The notes below the pieces were generated by a model. That model searched no databases. It was not told the origin of the DNA and worked only from the letters and a program-made list of their open reading frames with translations. Made by a program: the position numbers and the translations under genes. A stretch of DNA of 64,000 nt, taken from NCBI RefSeq assembly GCF_036345915.1, contig NZ_CP107785.1, positions 992,001-1,056,000 of the forward strand, given 5' to 3'. This document shows, piece by piece, positions 19,894 through 30,426 of the stretch (within the stretch, counting starts at the first letter, position 1; every line of letters starts with the position of its first letter). The DNA comes from Nocardia sp. NBC_00565 (GTDB taxonomy: Bacteria > Actinomycetota > Actinomycetes > Mycobacteriales > Mycobacteriaceae).

Positions 19894-21318
19894 ATGTCCG
19901 AGATACTCGAAACCGCCGCTCCGTCGGTCCTGGTCGAACAGCGGATGGGTGGACGCCGATTCGCCGCCGTACTCGCCGCCGTCGGCCTCCCGATGTTCAT
20001 GGTCACGCTGGACAACTTGGTGGTGACCAACGCTTTGCCAGTGATTCGCACCGAACTCGGCGCGTCGCTGGCCGACCTGCAGTGGTTCGTCAACGCCTAC
20101 ACGCTGTCGTTCGCATCGCTGCTGCTCACCGCCACCTCCATCGGCGACCGGCTCGGCCGCCGCCGGATCTTCCTGTCCGGTATCGCGCTGTTCACCCTGG
20201 CCTCGGCCGCCTGCGCACTGGCCGCCGAACCGTGGATGCTGATCGCCGCCAGAGCGGTGCAAGGATTCGGCGCGGCCGCGGTGATGCCGCTGTCGCTGAC
20301 CCTGCTGTCGTCCGCGGTCCCGGAGAAGATGCGCAGCGCCGCCATCGGCATCTGGGGCGGAATCTCCGGACTCGGCGTCGCGCTCGGCCCGCTGATCGGC
20401 GGTGCGGTCGTCGAGGGGCTGAGCTGGCAGTGGATCTTCTGGATCAACGTGCCGATCGGTCTGCTGGTGCTGCCGTTCGCGGCCCGGACGCTGACCGAAT
20501 CACACGGGCGGGCCAAGCGGCTGGATCCGCTCGGGCTGGCGCTGTCCGCGGGTGGTGTACTCGCGGTGGTGTGGGGCGTGATCCATGGCGCCGACGACGG
20601 CTGGACCTCGACCGGGGTGCTGTCCGCGCTGCTCGGCGGAGCGGTACTGCTCGGTTCGCTGATCGCCTGGGAGTTGCGTACGGCTGATCCGATGCTGCCG
20701 CTGCGGCTGTTCCGCTCCCGCGCCTTCCGGGTGAGCAATACGACCGGCTTCACCTTCTCGGTCGGCGTCTTCGGCTCGATCTTCCTGCTGGCGCAGTACT
20801 TTCAGGTCGTCCAGGGCTACGGCCCACTGCAGTCCGGTATCCGCACCATGCCGTGGACGATGGCGCCGATGGTGGTCGCTCCGCTCGCCGGTCTGATCGT
20901 CGACCGGGTCGGTGCACGGACGCTGCTGACGACTGGTCAGGCGCTGCTGGCGGTGGCGCTGGGGTGGATGGCGGCGATCACATCGGTCGATGCGAGCTAC
21001 GGTGCCTTCGTCGGGCCGTTCCTGCTCGGCGGTATCGGCATGGGCCTGACGTTCGCACCCGGCTCCACAGTCGTGATGGCCAGTGCGAGTCCAGAGGATC
21101 GGGCAATGGCCTCGGGCACCAACAGCACCATCCGTGAGGTGGGTGTCGCGATGGGTGTCGCGATACTGGCTTCGGTCTTCGCCTCACACGGCTCCTACAC
21201 GGACCCGCAGAGCTTCGTCGACGGTCTGGTTCCCGCTGTGTGGGTCGGCGCGGCGATCGTCGCGGTAGGCGCGGTGGTTACCCGGCTGCTGCCCAGCCGG
21301 ATCGACGCCGCGCACTGA
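19894..21318 (+). CDS. DHA2/EmrB-QacA-type MFS multidrug transporter (14 TM)
   Basis: A 474-residue inner-membrane drug:proton antiporter. Residues 20-45 begin the first membrane helix (AAVGLPMFMVTLDNLVVTNAL, with the acidic residue typical of motif D1). Motif A is at SIGDRLGRRRIFLSG, and motif C lies in the fifth helix (SGLGVALGPLIGG). Length and hydrophobic pattern fit 14 helices. Substrates are not predictable. It is divergent from its probable TetR repressor and is followed by a strong hairpin at 21330-21364. Confidence 0.9.
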   Translation: MSEILETAAPSVLVEQRMGGRRFAAVLAAVGLPMFMVTLDNLVVTNALPVIRTELGASLADLQWFVNAYTLSFASLLLTATSIGDRLGRRRIFLSGIALFTLASAACALAAEPWMLIAARAVQGFGAAAVMPLSLTLLSSAVPEKMRSAAIGIWGGISGLGVALGPLIGGAVVEGLSWQWIFWINVPIGLLVLPFAARTLTESHGRAKRLDPLGLALSAGGVLAVVWGVIHGADDGWTSTGVLSALLGGAVLLGSLIAWELRTADPMLPLRLFRSRAFRVSNTTGFTFSVGVFGSIFLLAQYFQVVQGYGPLQSGIRTMPWTMAPMVVAPLAGLIVDRVGARTLLTTGQALLAVALGWMAAITSVDASYGAFVGPFLLGGIGMGLTFAPGSTVVMASASPEDRAMASGTNSTIREVGVAMGVAILASVFASHGSYTDPQSFVDGLVPAVWVGAAIVAVGAVVTRLLPSRIDAAH

Positions 21319-21329
21319 TCGGCAACTGC

Positions 21330-21364
21330 GCGCTCGCCTCGGGCCGATGGTCGGGGGCGAGCGC
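21330..21364 (+). terminator. Terminator after the MFS gene
   Basis: Perfect 9-bp stem GCGCTCGCC/GGCGAGCGC enclosing a G/C-rich loop that can pair further, followed by GTTTCC. It begins 12 bases beyond the MFS stop codon. Confidence 0.7.
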
Positions 21365-21816
21365 GTTTCCGCGCGCTGGTCACGCGTCGTGATGGTTGGT
21401 GCGCCGATATCACGGCTGCTGCCCGGTCTGATCACCTCAGCGCAGGGCAACCGCCCCACCTCGAATTGATCGGCTCGGACGAGCACTTCCCGTGTGGCCG
21501 GTCATAGGCATGCGGACGTGCCGCTGCCCATCGCGATCATCGCCGCTCGCGACCGGCCCGCCTCAGGTTCGCTGGCCGCGTGCGGATGCACTTTCCGCGC
21601 CGGTGCGTGCGCGGCCGGTCTCCCGCCGTGACTGATCGGCGGTGCGTCCCTCCCCGCGTCTCGGTCTCGGATGGCTCTTCCGTCATCGCGGTATACACGC
21701 TGCTGCCAGGTTGCGATCGTTGTAGCCGATCGAGTACGAGTGGTGTGCCCGACGTCGGACGTGTTGCGAATCCAGTGACCTGCGGTGATAGCGAGTGCTG
21801 TGGTTAGAATCGCTGC
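21365..21816. other. Gene-poor spacer with a possible transporter remnant
   Basis: No convincing gene in about 450 bases. At 21399-21450 the plus strand can be read as GAPISRLLPGLI, which resembles the end of the preceding transporter (GAVVTRLLPSRI). This suggests a worn copy of its last codons. The rest shows no coding pattern, RNA gene or clear promoter apart from the region just before 21817. Confidence 0.3.
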
Positions 21817-22212
21817 GTGACTGGCCCCGACGGTGAGGTGGTGCGTGGGCGCGTGCCCGTGGCGTTGCGGGTGGCGGGCGGACTGGTCGCGGTGGAAGGC
21901 GCTGGGTTGGTGGCCATGGCGGCGATTGCGGTCGGCCGCGATTCGAGCATCGATATTCCGATCGTCTGGTTCGCGCTGCTCGGTCTCGTGGTCTTCGTCG
22001 CCGGTGCCGCGCTCTTTGTCGGCTGGAAGTGGGGACTGTGGCGGGCGATCGCGATCATCATCCAATTGCCCCTGCTCCTGGCGGCATTCGGGTTGCTCTT
22101 CTCGTCCGCTGACAGGGTCTACGGGGTCGCGATCGGTGCGGTCGCGGGTGTCGTGGTCGGCCTGCTGTTCGTTCCGTCCGCCCAGCGCTGGCTCGGGCCG
22201 TTCTGGTTCTGA
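21817..22212 (+). CDS. Small integral membrane protein, function unknown
   Basis: A 131-residue hydrophobic protein with four likely membrane helices: ALRVAGGLVAVEGAGLVAMA, the WFALLGLVVFVAGAALFVG stretch, a third at AIAIIIQLPLLLAAFGLL and a fourth at GVAIGAVAGVVVGLLFV. The ending PSAQRWLGPFWF is typical of a conserved actinobacterial family found before pheS. The start is GTG, preceded by a short A/T-rich segment (GGTTAGAAT) that could be a -10, so the message may be nearly leaderless. No catalytic motif is seen. Confidence 0.75.
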   Translation: MTGPDGEVVRGRVPVALRVAGGLVAVEGAGLVAMAAIAVGRDSSIDIPIVWFALLGLVVFVAGAALFVGWKWGLWRAIAIIIQLPLLLAAFGLLFSSADRVYGVAIGAVAGVVVGLLFVPSAQRWLGPFWF

Positions 22213-23451
<1,239 letters not shown>

Positions 23452-23497
23452 GCTTGTCGATTCCAACGAACCTTCGATCGAGAGAGCGAAACGTCAA

Positions 23498-26032
23498 GTG
23501 CGAGTAGCGCAGTCCTGGTTGACGGACATCATCCGCCGGACCACCCCCGAGTGGTCGGTGACGCCGGAGGAGCTCGACGCCGGGTTCGTCCGTGTCGGTT
23601 TGGAGGTCGAAGAGGTCGACAAGCTCGAGCGGGTGGCCGGTGATATCGACAAGCCGCTGGTGGTCGGGCGGGTCGCCGAGATTACCGAGCTGACCGAGTT
23701 CAAGAAGCCGATCAGATTCTGCAAGGTCGATGTCGGTCGGGGCGAGCGAAGCGACGGGGGATCAGACACTGCGGAGTTGCAGGAAATCGTCTGCGGCGCA
23801 ACGAACTTCGCCGTCGGCGATCTGGTGGTCGTGGTGCTGCCGGGTGGCGTGCTGCCCGGTGGGTTCCAGATCGCCTCGCGCAAGACCTACGGGCATATCT
23901 CCAACGGCATGATCTGCTCGGTCGCCGAACTCGGTATCGGTAAGGATCATTCGGGCATCCTGGTGCTCGAGCCGGGCACCGCCGAACCCGGCACCGACGC
24001 CAATGAGCTGCTCGGACTCGACGATACGGTCATCGAGCTGAATATCACCCCGGACCGCGGCTACTGCTTCTCGGCCCGCGGTCTGGCCCGCGAGCTGGCG
24101 TGCGGATTCGATCTCGAATACGCCGATCCGGCGGTGCGGACTCGGCCCAACGAAGAGCCGGACGCGTGGTCGGTCCGGCTCGTCCCCGAGTCCAAGTGCA
24201 CCCGTTTCGCGGTCCGCCGGGTCACCGGTATCGACCCGAATGCGGTGAGCCCCTGGTGGTTGCAGCGCCGGCTGCTGCTTTCGGGCGTGCGCCCGATCTC
24301 GCCCGCGGTCGACGTCACCAACTATGTGATGCTCGAGCTCGGCCAGCCGCTACACGCCTTCGACGCGGCCAAGGTCAACGGCGGTCTCGTCGTGCGCACT
24401 GCCAATAAGGGCGAGACGCTGCGCACCCTCGACGAGGTCGAGCGGACCCTCGACGCCGAGGATGTGGTGATCGCCGATGATTCCGGCGTCATCTCGCTCG
24501 CGGGTGTAATGGGTGGCGCGACAACGGAAGTCGGCGCGGAGTCGACCGATATCGTGCTCGAGGCCGCCACCTGGAACCCGCTGCTGGTCTATCGCACCGC
24601 GCGCAGACACAAGCTGGTCTCCGAAGCCGGTAAGCGCTATGAGCGGGTCGTCGATCCCGAGATCAATGTCGTCGCGCTCGATCGTGCCGCCACGCTACTT
24701 GCCGAAATCGCCGGTGGCACTGTGGAATCCGCGCTGACCGACATTCGGGTGCTGGTACAGGCCGCGCCGCCGATCCGAATCGATATCGATCTCGCCGATC
24801 GGGTGGCCGGCGTGATCTACCCGACCGGTACCTCGGCGCGTCGTCTCGCGCAGATCGGTTGCACGGTCGAGGTCGGCGTCGACGAGGTCACCGGTCACGG
24901 ACAGCTGGTGGTCACCCCGCCGAGCTGGCGACCGGATCTGGCCCAGCCCGCGGACCTCGTCGAAGAAGTGCTGCGGCTGGAGGGGCTCGAGCAGATCCCG
25001 TCCATCATTCCGACCGCGCCGGCCGGACGTGGCCTGACCGCCACGCAGCGCCGCCGTCGCGCGGTGAGCCGGGCGCTGGCCTTCGCCGGATGTGTCGAGG
25101 TGCCGCCGCCGGTGTTCCTGCCGAACGGGGTGTTCGACACCTGGGGGCTGGATGCCGATGACGCGCGGCGCAACACCACCAGGGTGCTGAACCCGCTTGA
25201 CGCCGAGCGTCCGGAATTGGCGACCACGCTGCTGCCCGGGCTGTTCGAAGTGGCCGCGCGCAATATCTCTCGTGGTGCGCGCGATCTCGCGGTATTCGGG
25301 ATCGCGCAGGTGGTGCTGCCCGGTCCGAACGTGCGCGCCATCGACGCACTGCCGGTGGATCGCCGACCGACCGATGCGCAGATCGAGGAGTTGCTCGATT
25401 CGCTGCCCGCGCAGCCGGTGCACGTCGGTGCCGTGCTCACCGGGCGGCGGGAACCGCGTGGTCCATGGGGTGCCGGGCGTACGGCGGAAGCCGCGGATGC
25501 GTTCGCGTTGGCCGATGCCGTCGCCGACGCGGCGGGCGTGACGATCGAGCGCCGGTCCGCGGCCTACCTGCCGTGGCATCCGGGGCGCTGCGCCGAGCTG
25601 GTGGTCGATGGCGCGGTCATCGGGCACGCGGGGGAATTGCATCCCGCGGTGCTGGAGCGGGCCGGTCTGCCGCCGCGCACCTGCGCTGTCGAACTCGATC
25701 TCGATGCGCTGCCGTTGCGCGAATCTCGGCCGGTTCCGGTGGTTTCGCCGTTCCCGGCGGTATTGCAGGACGTGTCGGTGAGTGTGCCCGAGACCGTGGC
25801 GGCCGCATCGGTGGAGTCGGCGCTGCGCACCGGCGGCGGTGCACTGCTCGAAGATATCGCGCTGTTCGATGTGTACGAGGGTGCGCAGGCAGGCGAGGGA
25901 CGCAAGTCGCTCACTTATGCGCTGCGGTTCCGTGCGACCGATCGGACGCTGACCGAGGACGAGGCGAGCACCGCCCGTGACTCGGCGGTCGCGGCGGCCG
26001 CGGACGCGGTCGGCGCGGTACTGCGCGGGTAG
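23498..26032 (+). CDS. pheT: Phenylalanine-tRNA ligase beta subunit
   Basis: An 844-residue structural and editing subunit. Domains in order: tRNA-binding OB fold (about residues 45-160), B3/B4 editing domain (about 215-390), B5 domain (about 410-490), inactive synthetase-like core, and the C-terminal anticodon-binding FDX-ACB domain (from [15 protein letters not shown]). The GTG start at 23498 gives [13 protein letters not shown], the usual family N-terminus. It follows pheS by 46 bases in one operon. The segment [15 protein letters not shown] near residue 85 is a small insertion in the OB domain. Confidence 0.96.
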   Translation: MRVAQSWLTDIIRRTTPEWSVTPEELDAGFVRVGLEVEEVDKLERVAGDIDKPLVVGRVAEITELTEFKKPIRFCKVDVGRGERSDGGSDTAELQEIVCGATNFAVGDLVVVVLPGGVLPGGFQIASRKTYGHISNGMICSVAELGIGKDHSGILVLEPGTAEPGTDANELLGLDDTVIELNITPDRGYCFSARGLARELACGFDLEYADPAVRTRPNEEPDAWSVRLVPESKCTRFAVRRVTGIDPNAVSPWWLQRRLLLSGVRPISPAVDVTNYVMLELGQPLHAFDAAKVNGGLVVRTANKGETLRTLDEVERTLDAEDVVIADDSGVISLAGVMGGATTEVGAESTDIVLEAATWNPLLVYRTARRHKLVSEAGKRYERVVDPEINVVALDRAATLLAEIAGGTVESALTDIRVLVQAAPPIRIDIDLADRVAGVIYPTGTSARRLAQIGCTVEVGVDEVTGHGQLVVTPPSWRPDLAQPADLVEEVLRLEGLEQIPSIIPTAPAGRGLTATQRRRRAVSRALAFAGCVEVPPPVFLPNGVFDTWGLDADDARRNTTRVLNPLDAERPELATTLLPGLFEVAARNISRGARDLAVFGIAQVVLPGPNVRAIDALPVDRRPTDAQIEELLDSLPAQPVHVGAVLTGRREPRGPWGAGRTAEAADAFALADAVADAAGVTIERRSAAYLPWHPGRCAELVVDGAVIGHAGELHPAVLERAGLPPRTCAVELDLDALPLRESRPVPVVSPFPAVLQDVSVSVPETVAAASVESALRTGGGALLEDIALFDVYEGAQAGEGRKSLTYALRFRATDRTLTEDEASTARDSAVAAAADAVGAVLRG

Positions 26033-26123
26033 TCGGCTGACATCGGGCCCCGGGCGGTATGGGCCGTCCGGGGCCGATTTGTGTTGTGGCTCAGGGCATC
26101 ACTGCGTGAGCACGCCGAGCAAG

Positions 26124-26145
26124 GGTGTCGATGTTCGAAGTCGTG
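26124..26145. repeat. TTCGAA-centred 22-mer, inverted partner of the copy at 27086
   Basis: This 22-base segment (core GATGTTCGAAGTCG) is the exact reverse complement of 27086-27107. The outer motif GTGAGCA (26106-26112) recurs inverted at 27116-27122. The two copies enclose almost 1 kb that carries the small secreted-protein gene. Confidence 0.7.
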
Positions 26146-26299
26146 GAGCGCCGCTGTTCGGCACGGCATCGTTGCGGGGTTCGTTCGATATGTCGTGTCT
26201 GGTGAGTCCGGCGGCATCCCCAGCGCAAGTAGCCAGGGCGTGGGGATCCCGAAGTGCCGTTAGCTCCGACCTACCGGCGGGTTTTCTCAGCCGGTGGTG

Positions 26300-26491
26300 T
26301 CAGATGCACCAGACCACACTGCCGAGGGGGAAGCATATGGCCACCGATCCCCCGGCCGGCGTGACCGCAGTCGATGTCGAAACTGCAGACGCCGCCGGAA
26401 CCGGACTGGCCGAAGCCGCCGGGGCTGCGATAGCGCCCAGGGGCAAGGCAATGGCGGTTGCGGCTACGATCTTGATCATTGTGTGGGACAT
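26300..26491 (-). CDS. Small secreted protein with signal peptide
   Basis: A 63-residue protein. It begins MSHTMIKIVAATAIALPLGAI and continues APAASASPVPA, a clear Sec signal peptide with an AxA cleavage site at about residue 30. The mature peptide is about 30 residues and ends AICFPLGSVVWCI, with two cysteines that could form a disulfide. GAGG lies eight bases before the ATG. The long minus-strand frame extends upstream, but only this part looks like a protein. Short exported peptides of this design are common in Nocardia; the function is unknown. Confidence 0.65.
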   Translation of the reverse strand: MSHTMIKIVAATAIALPLGAIAAPAASASPVPAASAVSTSTAVTPAGGSVAICFPLGSVVWCI

Positions 26492-27212
26492 GTTCTCTAC
26501 CTCAATCGACGTAGCTCGGTCGACGCGCGTCGAGTGAGCCAGCCCGTATTCGCTGATTGCGGTTGGGCTGATTGCCGCCGAGCTGCGGATGAGTGTGTCG
26601 GTGCGATGTGTTGTCCGGCAGGATGTGTCCACTGCTGCCGAGCGATTCGCCGACCCTCGGATGCGGCCCGTGACGCGCCTCGTTTTCGACCCCGACCGAA
26701 TTGTCATGGTTGCGATGCGTGGCGAACTGTGGCCACGCTGAGAGATTGCCGGACCAGATCCTGTCACGAATTGATCCGGCGCCAGGCCCTGTCGCGGATA
26801 CGCCGACCTGGCAGCTCCGGCACCTATGCCTCGACCGAAGCGGAGTCCTTTTCGCAGTGCTGGGAAAGGACCTCCCTCAGCTTACTATCGGCTACCGGAG
26901 CCGACCAGGGACCAAAGTCGTCGTTTCGAACTTCGCCGGTCCGCGATGGACGACGAGGTGCGAGTTGCCCGACCTCCCCGAACCAGCGATCGCGGAGATG
27001 CTCCCCCGCGTTCCCATGCCATTCGCAGCAGGCCGGGCATGTACCAGACCCGGCCCGATTGCCGCCGACTTCGAACATCAGCGCACACGACTTCGAACAT
27101 CGACACCGGGCCGTTTGCTCACCTAGCGCCCAGCGGTGGGACGATTCGACGCGCGGCAGTCTGGGATACCGTTTGATATGGTAAGGACCTCCGGACGGTC
27201 GAGAGGGTGGGG
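26492..27212. other. Non-coding or degenerate stretch before the ESX pair
   Basis: About 720 bases in which frames are open on both strands but none shows a family motif, a good ribosome site or consistent codon use. It may hold decayed genes. Direct and inverted copies of the TTCGAA repeat lie at 27066-27107, and the promoter of the ESX pair is probably within the last 100 bases. Confidence 0.4.
27066..27107. repeat. Two direct copies of the CGACTTCGAACATC motif
   Basis: CGACTTCGAACATC occurs at 27066-27079 and 27088-27101, 22 bases apart (two helical turns). The second copy extends to a 22-base exact inverted match with 26124-26145. The core is a near-palindrome around TTCGAA, as expected for a protein-binding site, but no regulator is identified. 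Confidence 0.7.
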
Positions 27213-27257
27213 ATGGCGGACCGAGTGAAGTTGATGCTGCAATCGATGGGTGGTTGA
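27213..27257 (+). other. Possible 14-codon leader ORF before the ESX effector
   Basis: ATG at 27213 opens MADRVKLMLQSMGG and stops at TGA, three bases before the effector start. GAGAGGGTGGGG lies just upstream, so ribosomes may initiate here and re-initiate on the effector. It could instead be the stump of a deleted gene. No evidence beyond position supports function. Confidence 0.3.
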
Positions 27258-27260
27258 CCC

Positions 27261-28535
27261 ATGGGATTCGGCATGTTCGACTGGAGCGCAGGCGATCTCG
27301 GCTCCGCGATGCTCGGAAGTCTCACCGACTGGATCGCGGGTGAGGAACGTCAGCCGGGTGTCGATCCGGCCGCCGTGCAGAACAAATACAACCAGCAGCG
27401 CGATGGTGTCCGCAGCACCGCCAACGGCATCGGCTTCCACGGCGACTACCGACCGCGTTCGGTGAAGGGCCGCGACGACTTCGATACGCCGACGACCGCA
27501 CAGCTGCGCGAGAAGGTCGACAAGATCGACATCACCGCCGTCGGCAACCTCGCGACCGCATGGAATGAGATCGGCAAACGCGCCGAGACCTCGTTGAACA
27601 CCTTCAACGACGCGATGAAACGCGCGACCGATGAAAGCATCTGGAAGGGTGCGTCGCGCGATGCCGTCGCCAAGGCCGTCGGGGATTACAGCACCCAGGC
27701 GGTGCAGCTCGCCAATGCCGCCAAACTGACCGGCAGCAAGGTCGCCGAACTTGCGACCGGTTTGGAACCGACCAAGGCGTTGGTGCCGCACGCTCCCGAC
27801 CTCCGCTCGAATGTCGAGAATGCCCGGCACTGGGTCGCGGGCCGCGGCTGGCGCGATAACGACGAGGCCGAGAGCACCGCACATGCCGAGGCGGTCCGTG
27901 TGTTGCGCACCGTTTACGCGCCGGTCATCGAGGAGACCGACACCAACGTCCCGGTCATCCCCAAACCCGATAACCCCACGTCGAAGCCGGGCGAAACTCC
28001 CACCGGGGGGCCGGGGATCAGTCCTGGCGGCGGCAGCCCCGGTGTCACGCCGGGCGGCAGCCAGCCGACGGAAAAGCAGGAGCCGAAGAGCACCGAGGAG
28101 ACTCCGTCCACCGATCCGTCGAATACTCAGTCGACGGATGATTCGACGACACCCTCGACGACCACCGGCACCGAGCCGACAACGCCGGACACCAGCGCGA
28201 CCACCCCGTCGTCGACGACAACGCCGACCAGCACGGGTTCGCCGGGTTCGGGCAGCTCGGGCGGTACACCCGGTGCGACCAACCAGTCCCCGGGCCGAAC
28301 CGTCACCGGCACACCCACCGGCACCGCTGCCGCCGCCGCGGCGGCCACAACCACCGCCGCGACCACGGGCCGCAGCGGGATGTCCGGCATGGGCTCACCC
28401 GGCAGCCGCGGCGGCAAGGACGAGAACGAGTCCACCAAGGGCATCCCCGATTACTTGATCAACCAGCTGAACGGCGAAGAGCTCATCGGGCTCGACAATG
28501 CGCCGAAGACGGTCCCGCCGGTCATCGGCGAGTGA
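27261..28535 (+). CDS. ESX (type VII) secretion-associated effector with WXG-like domain and Pro/Thr-rich tail
   Basis: A 424-residue protein. The N-terminal ~210 residues are helical, with the hairpin TAWNEIGKRAETSLNTFNDAMKRA, then IWKGASRDAVAKAV containing W-K-G, like the WXG turn of ESX substrates. Residues ~230-390 are low complexity (Pro, Thr, Ser, Gly), resembling secreted linker tails. No signal peptide is present. The next gene encodes an EspG-type chaperone, which by family knowledge delivers PPE-like substrates to the ESX machine. No ESX core genes (EccB-E, MycP) are in the window, so this is an orphan effector/chaperone pair. Identity as effector is inferred. Confidence 0.65.
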   Translation: MGFGMFDWSAGDLGSAMLGSLTDWIAGEERQPGVDPAAVQNKYNQQRDGVRSTANGIGFHGDYRPRSVKGRDDFDTPTTAQLREKVDKIDITAVGNLATAWNEIGKRAETSLNTFNDAMKRATDESIWKGASRDAVAKAVGDYSTQAVQLANAAKLTGSKVAELATGLEPTKALVPHAPDLRSNVENARHWVAGRGWRDNDEAESTAHAEAVRVLRTVYAPVIEETDTNVPVIPKPDNPTSKPGETPTGGPGISPGGGSPGVTPGGSQPTEKQEPKSTEETPSTDPSNTQSTDDSTTPSTTTGTEPTTPDTSATTPSSTTTPTSTGSPGSGSSGGTPGATNQSPGRTVTGTPTGTAAAAAAATTTAATTGRSGMSGMGSPGSRGGKDENESTKGIPDYLINQLNGEELIGLDNAPKTVPPVIGE

Positions 28536-28549
28536 GATAGGAAGACCGC

Positions 28550-29323
28550 ATGACAACCGCGCGGCGGTGGCGTTTCACCGCGCTCGAATTCCGAGTGCTC
28601 TGGGAGTCGACCGGACGGGATGTGCTCCCGTATCCGCTGCGACATCGCTCCACCGAGGTCTTCCAGGAAGATTCGGACCGGCTGCGCCGGGCCGCGGCCG
28701 AGGTGGTGGTGCCGCAACTGGACGAGGATCTGGTGCGGGCCGTCGAGGTACTGCTGGCACCGGAGGCGCGGGTGGAGGTGGCCGGATTCCACGGTCCGCG
28801 CAACGAGCGGAAGATCCGCGCGCACGGTGGCGTGCATTTCCAGCACGGCGCGCTGGCGATCCAGGAGCCCGGTCTCGATCACGAGCACGGCGGGGCGGTC
28901 GACCTGCTGTTCCTATCGGCCGATGATCTGGTCCCCGCGGTGGTCGATGTATTGCCGGAATGCCCTGTGGGACAAGGTAAACCGATGCAGGTCCCGATCG
29001 AGGAGTTGGAGAAGCCGCCGCCGGTGGTGCGTGACGCGTGGCGTCCCACGGTGCGCGAGGAGTTCGACAAGTTCTTCCGTCGGCCGACGACCGCCACCGT
29101 GCACGTCGGGGTGTACCCACTCGGCAGTGTGGACAATCGGCATACCAAGGGCCGCAAGGACTTCCAGATCACCGATTTCGAAAACGACGGCCGCTATGTC
29201 AGTTTCGGTAGTCGCACCGTGATCGTGAAGCCGACCGATCGCCAGCGCATCACCGCCACGCTGCGCGAAATGATCGGCCGCACAGTCGAAGACGTCCGAA
29301 ACAGCGATCACATGGCACGCTGA
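28550..29323 (+). CDS. EspG-family ESX secretion chaperone
   Basis: A 257-residue protein with the EspG pattern: WRFTALEFRVLWESTGRDVLPYPL at the start (shortened: LEFRVLWE, DVLPYPL), a central RVEVAGFHG strand and a C-terminal GRYVSFGS segment. EspG proteins bind the helical tip of PE-PPE-type substrates in the cytosol and keep them soluble until export. It starts 14 bases after the effector stop, so the two are in one operon. In Nocardia-type genomes EspG homologues accompany non-PPE substrates, which fits the preceding gene. Confidence 0.8.
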   Translation: MTTARRWRFTALEFRVLWESTGRDVLPYPLRHRSTEVFQEDSDRLRRAAAEVVVPQLDEDLVRAVEVLLAPEARVEVAGFHGPRNERKIRAHGGVHFQHGALAIQEPGLDHEHGGAVDLLFLSADDLVPAVVDVLPECPVGQGKPMQVPIEELEKPPPVVRDAWRPTVREEFDKFFRRPTTATVHVGVYPLGSVDNRHTKGRKDFQITDFENDGRYVSFGSRTVIVKPTDRQRITATLREMIGRTVEDVRNSDHMAR

Positions 29324-29354
29324 GGCGTTCCACTGGACGCGGGGAATACCGGAC

Positions 29355-30383
29355 TCAGCCCTTGACCTCGCCCAGAATCCCGAGCACCACATCCGAGGTG
29401 TAGAACGGCTCCAGCCGCTCGCGAATCAGCTTGCCCAGCACACCATTGCGCTTGGCGCCCTCGATCACCGCGGGACCGTAGCGCAGGATCTCCTTGGCGA
29501 TATCGTCGCCGGACAGACCGAGTTCCGGCAGCATCGCGGCCAGTGTGTAATCGCCGTACTTGGTGAAGAAGACATCCACACACTCCTCGACGAGCAGCCC
29601 GAAGTACTCCTTTTCCCTGGTGGTGACCGCGATCTCATAGCAGAGCAGTACCAGTTCGTTGAGATCCTTCTGGCTCAGGTAGTCACGCAGACCGCTTACC
29701 GGCTCATCGGCGTGCAGATCCCAGAACTCCATCGCCGCATCGTGCACCGGAGCGTCGCGCAGCATCTCCCGAATGGCGTTGTTGGTGCGCTTGAGCGCGA
29801 ATACCGCACCCTTGCCCGCCATATCGCCGATGAAGGTGCTCTCGGTGGCCTTCTTGGCCGTCTTGGCCGCCGACTGTCCCATGGAGATCAGCGATGAGAC
29901 GCCCGGAATCTTGCCCGCGATCTGCTTGTTCGCGTCCATGAAATCGGAGATGAGCTTGTCCACGAACTTCGAGGCGACGGTGGCGACCAGCGGGCTCTCG
30001 GTGAGCCGCTCCAGGATGCGCTCCTGCGCCTGATGCATGCCGAAGATCTTCTCCAGCAGCGCCTCGACCGGTTCACGGTCGACCACCTGGCCGAGGGTGT
30101 AGTCGTTGTTCTCGGCGATATTGTCGTAGATCGAGTCGGCGAATACCCCGACCATATCCGCGATGACCGGGCTGCCGCCGATCAGGTCGATGACGGTGCG
30201 GACCGTCTCCTTGGCCTGGTCGATACCGACGACGTCGCGGAAGATGAGGGTGTCGGCCACCCCGATCACCGATTCCACATCCCTGGCGACGACCTCGGCA
30301 AAGCGGTCGCCGCTCACCTCGGCCAGCAGGAATTCCACTTGGGCATCGAGTAGCCGTTCAGCGATCGCACGCGGCTCGCTCAT
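29355..30383 (-). CDS. Conserved hypothetical protein, mostly helical
   Basis: A 342-residue protein without recognisable catalytic motif, signal peptide or membrane helix. It is acidic and mostly helical. One part, GKIPGVSSLISMGQSAAKTAKKATESTF, is Ser/Ala-rich and may be amphipathic; the C-terminal third (LVLLCYEIAVTTREKEYFGLLVEECVDVFF) is hydrophobic but broken by charges. It is convergent with the EspG gene and follows the 172-residue gene by 43 bases. A role in the envelope or in ESX function is only a guess from position. Confidence 0.6.
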   Translation of the reverse strand: MSEPRAIAERLLDAQVEFLLAEVSGDRFAEVVARDVESVIGVADTLIFRDVVGIDQAKETVRTVIDLIGGSPVIADMVGVFADSIYDNIAENNDYTLGQVVDREPVEALLEKIFGMHQAQERILERLTESPLVATVASKFVDKLISDFMDANKQIAGKIPGVSSLISMGQSAAKTAKKATESTFIGDMAGKGAVFALKRTNNAIREMLRDAPVHDAAMEFWDLHADEPVSGLRDYLSQKDLNELVLLCYEIAVTTREKEYFGLLVEECVDVFFTKYGDYTLAAMLPELGLSGDDIAKEILRYGPAVIEGAKRNGVLGKLIRERLEPFYTSDVVLGILGEVKG

Positions 30384-30426
30384 CGAATTCCACCATCACA
30401 TTCGTAGTCCGTGGCGTTCGGTCAGC

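Noticed and set aside
26701..27126. Plus-strand 141-residue frame and overlapping minus-strand frames before the ESX pair
   Set aside because: No family motif, no ribosome site, and several frames are equally open, so no gene call is justified.
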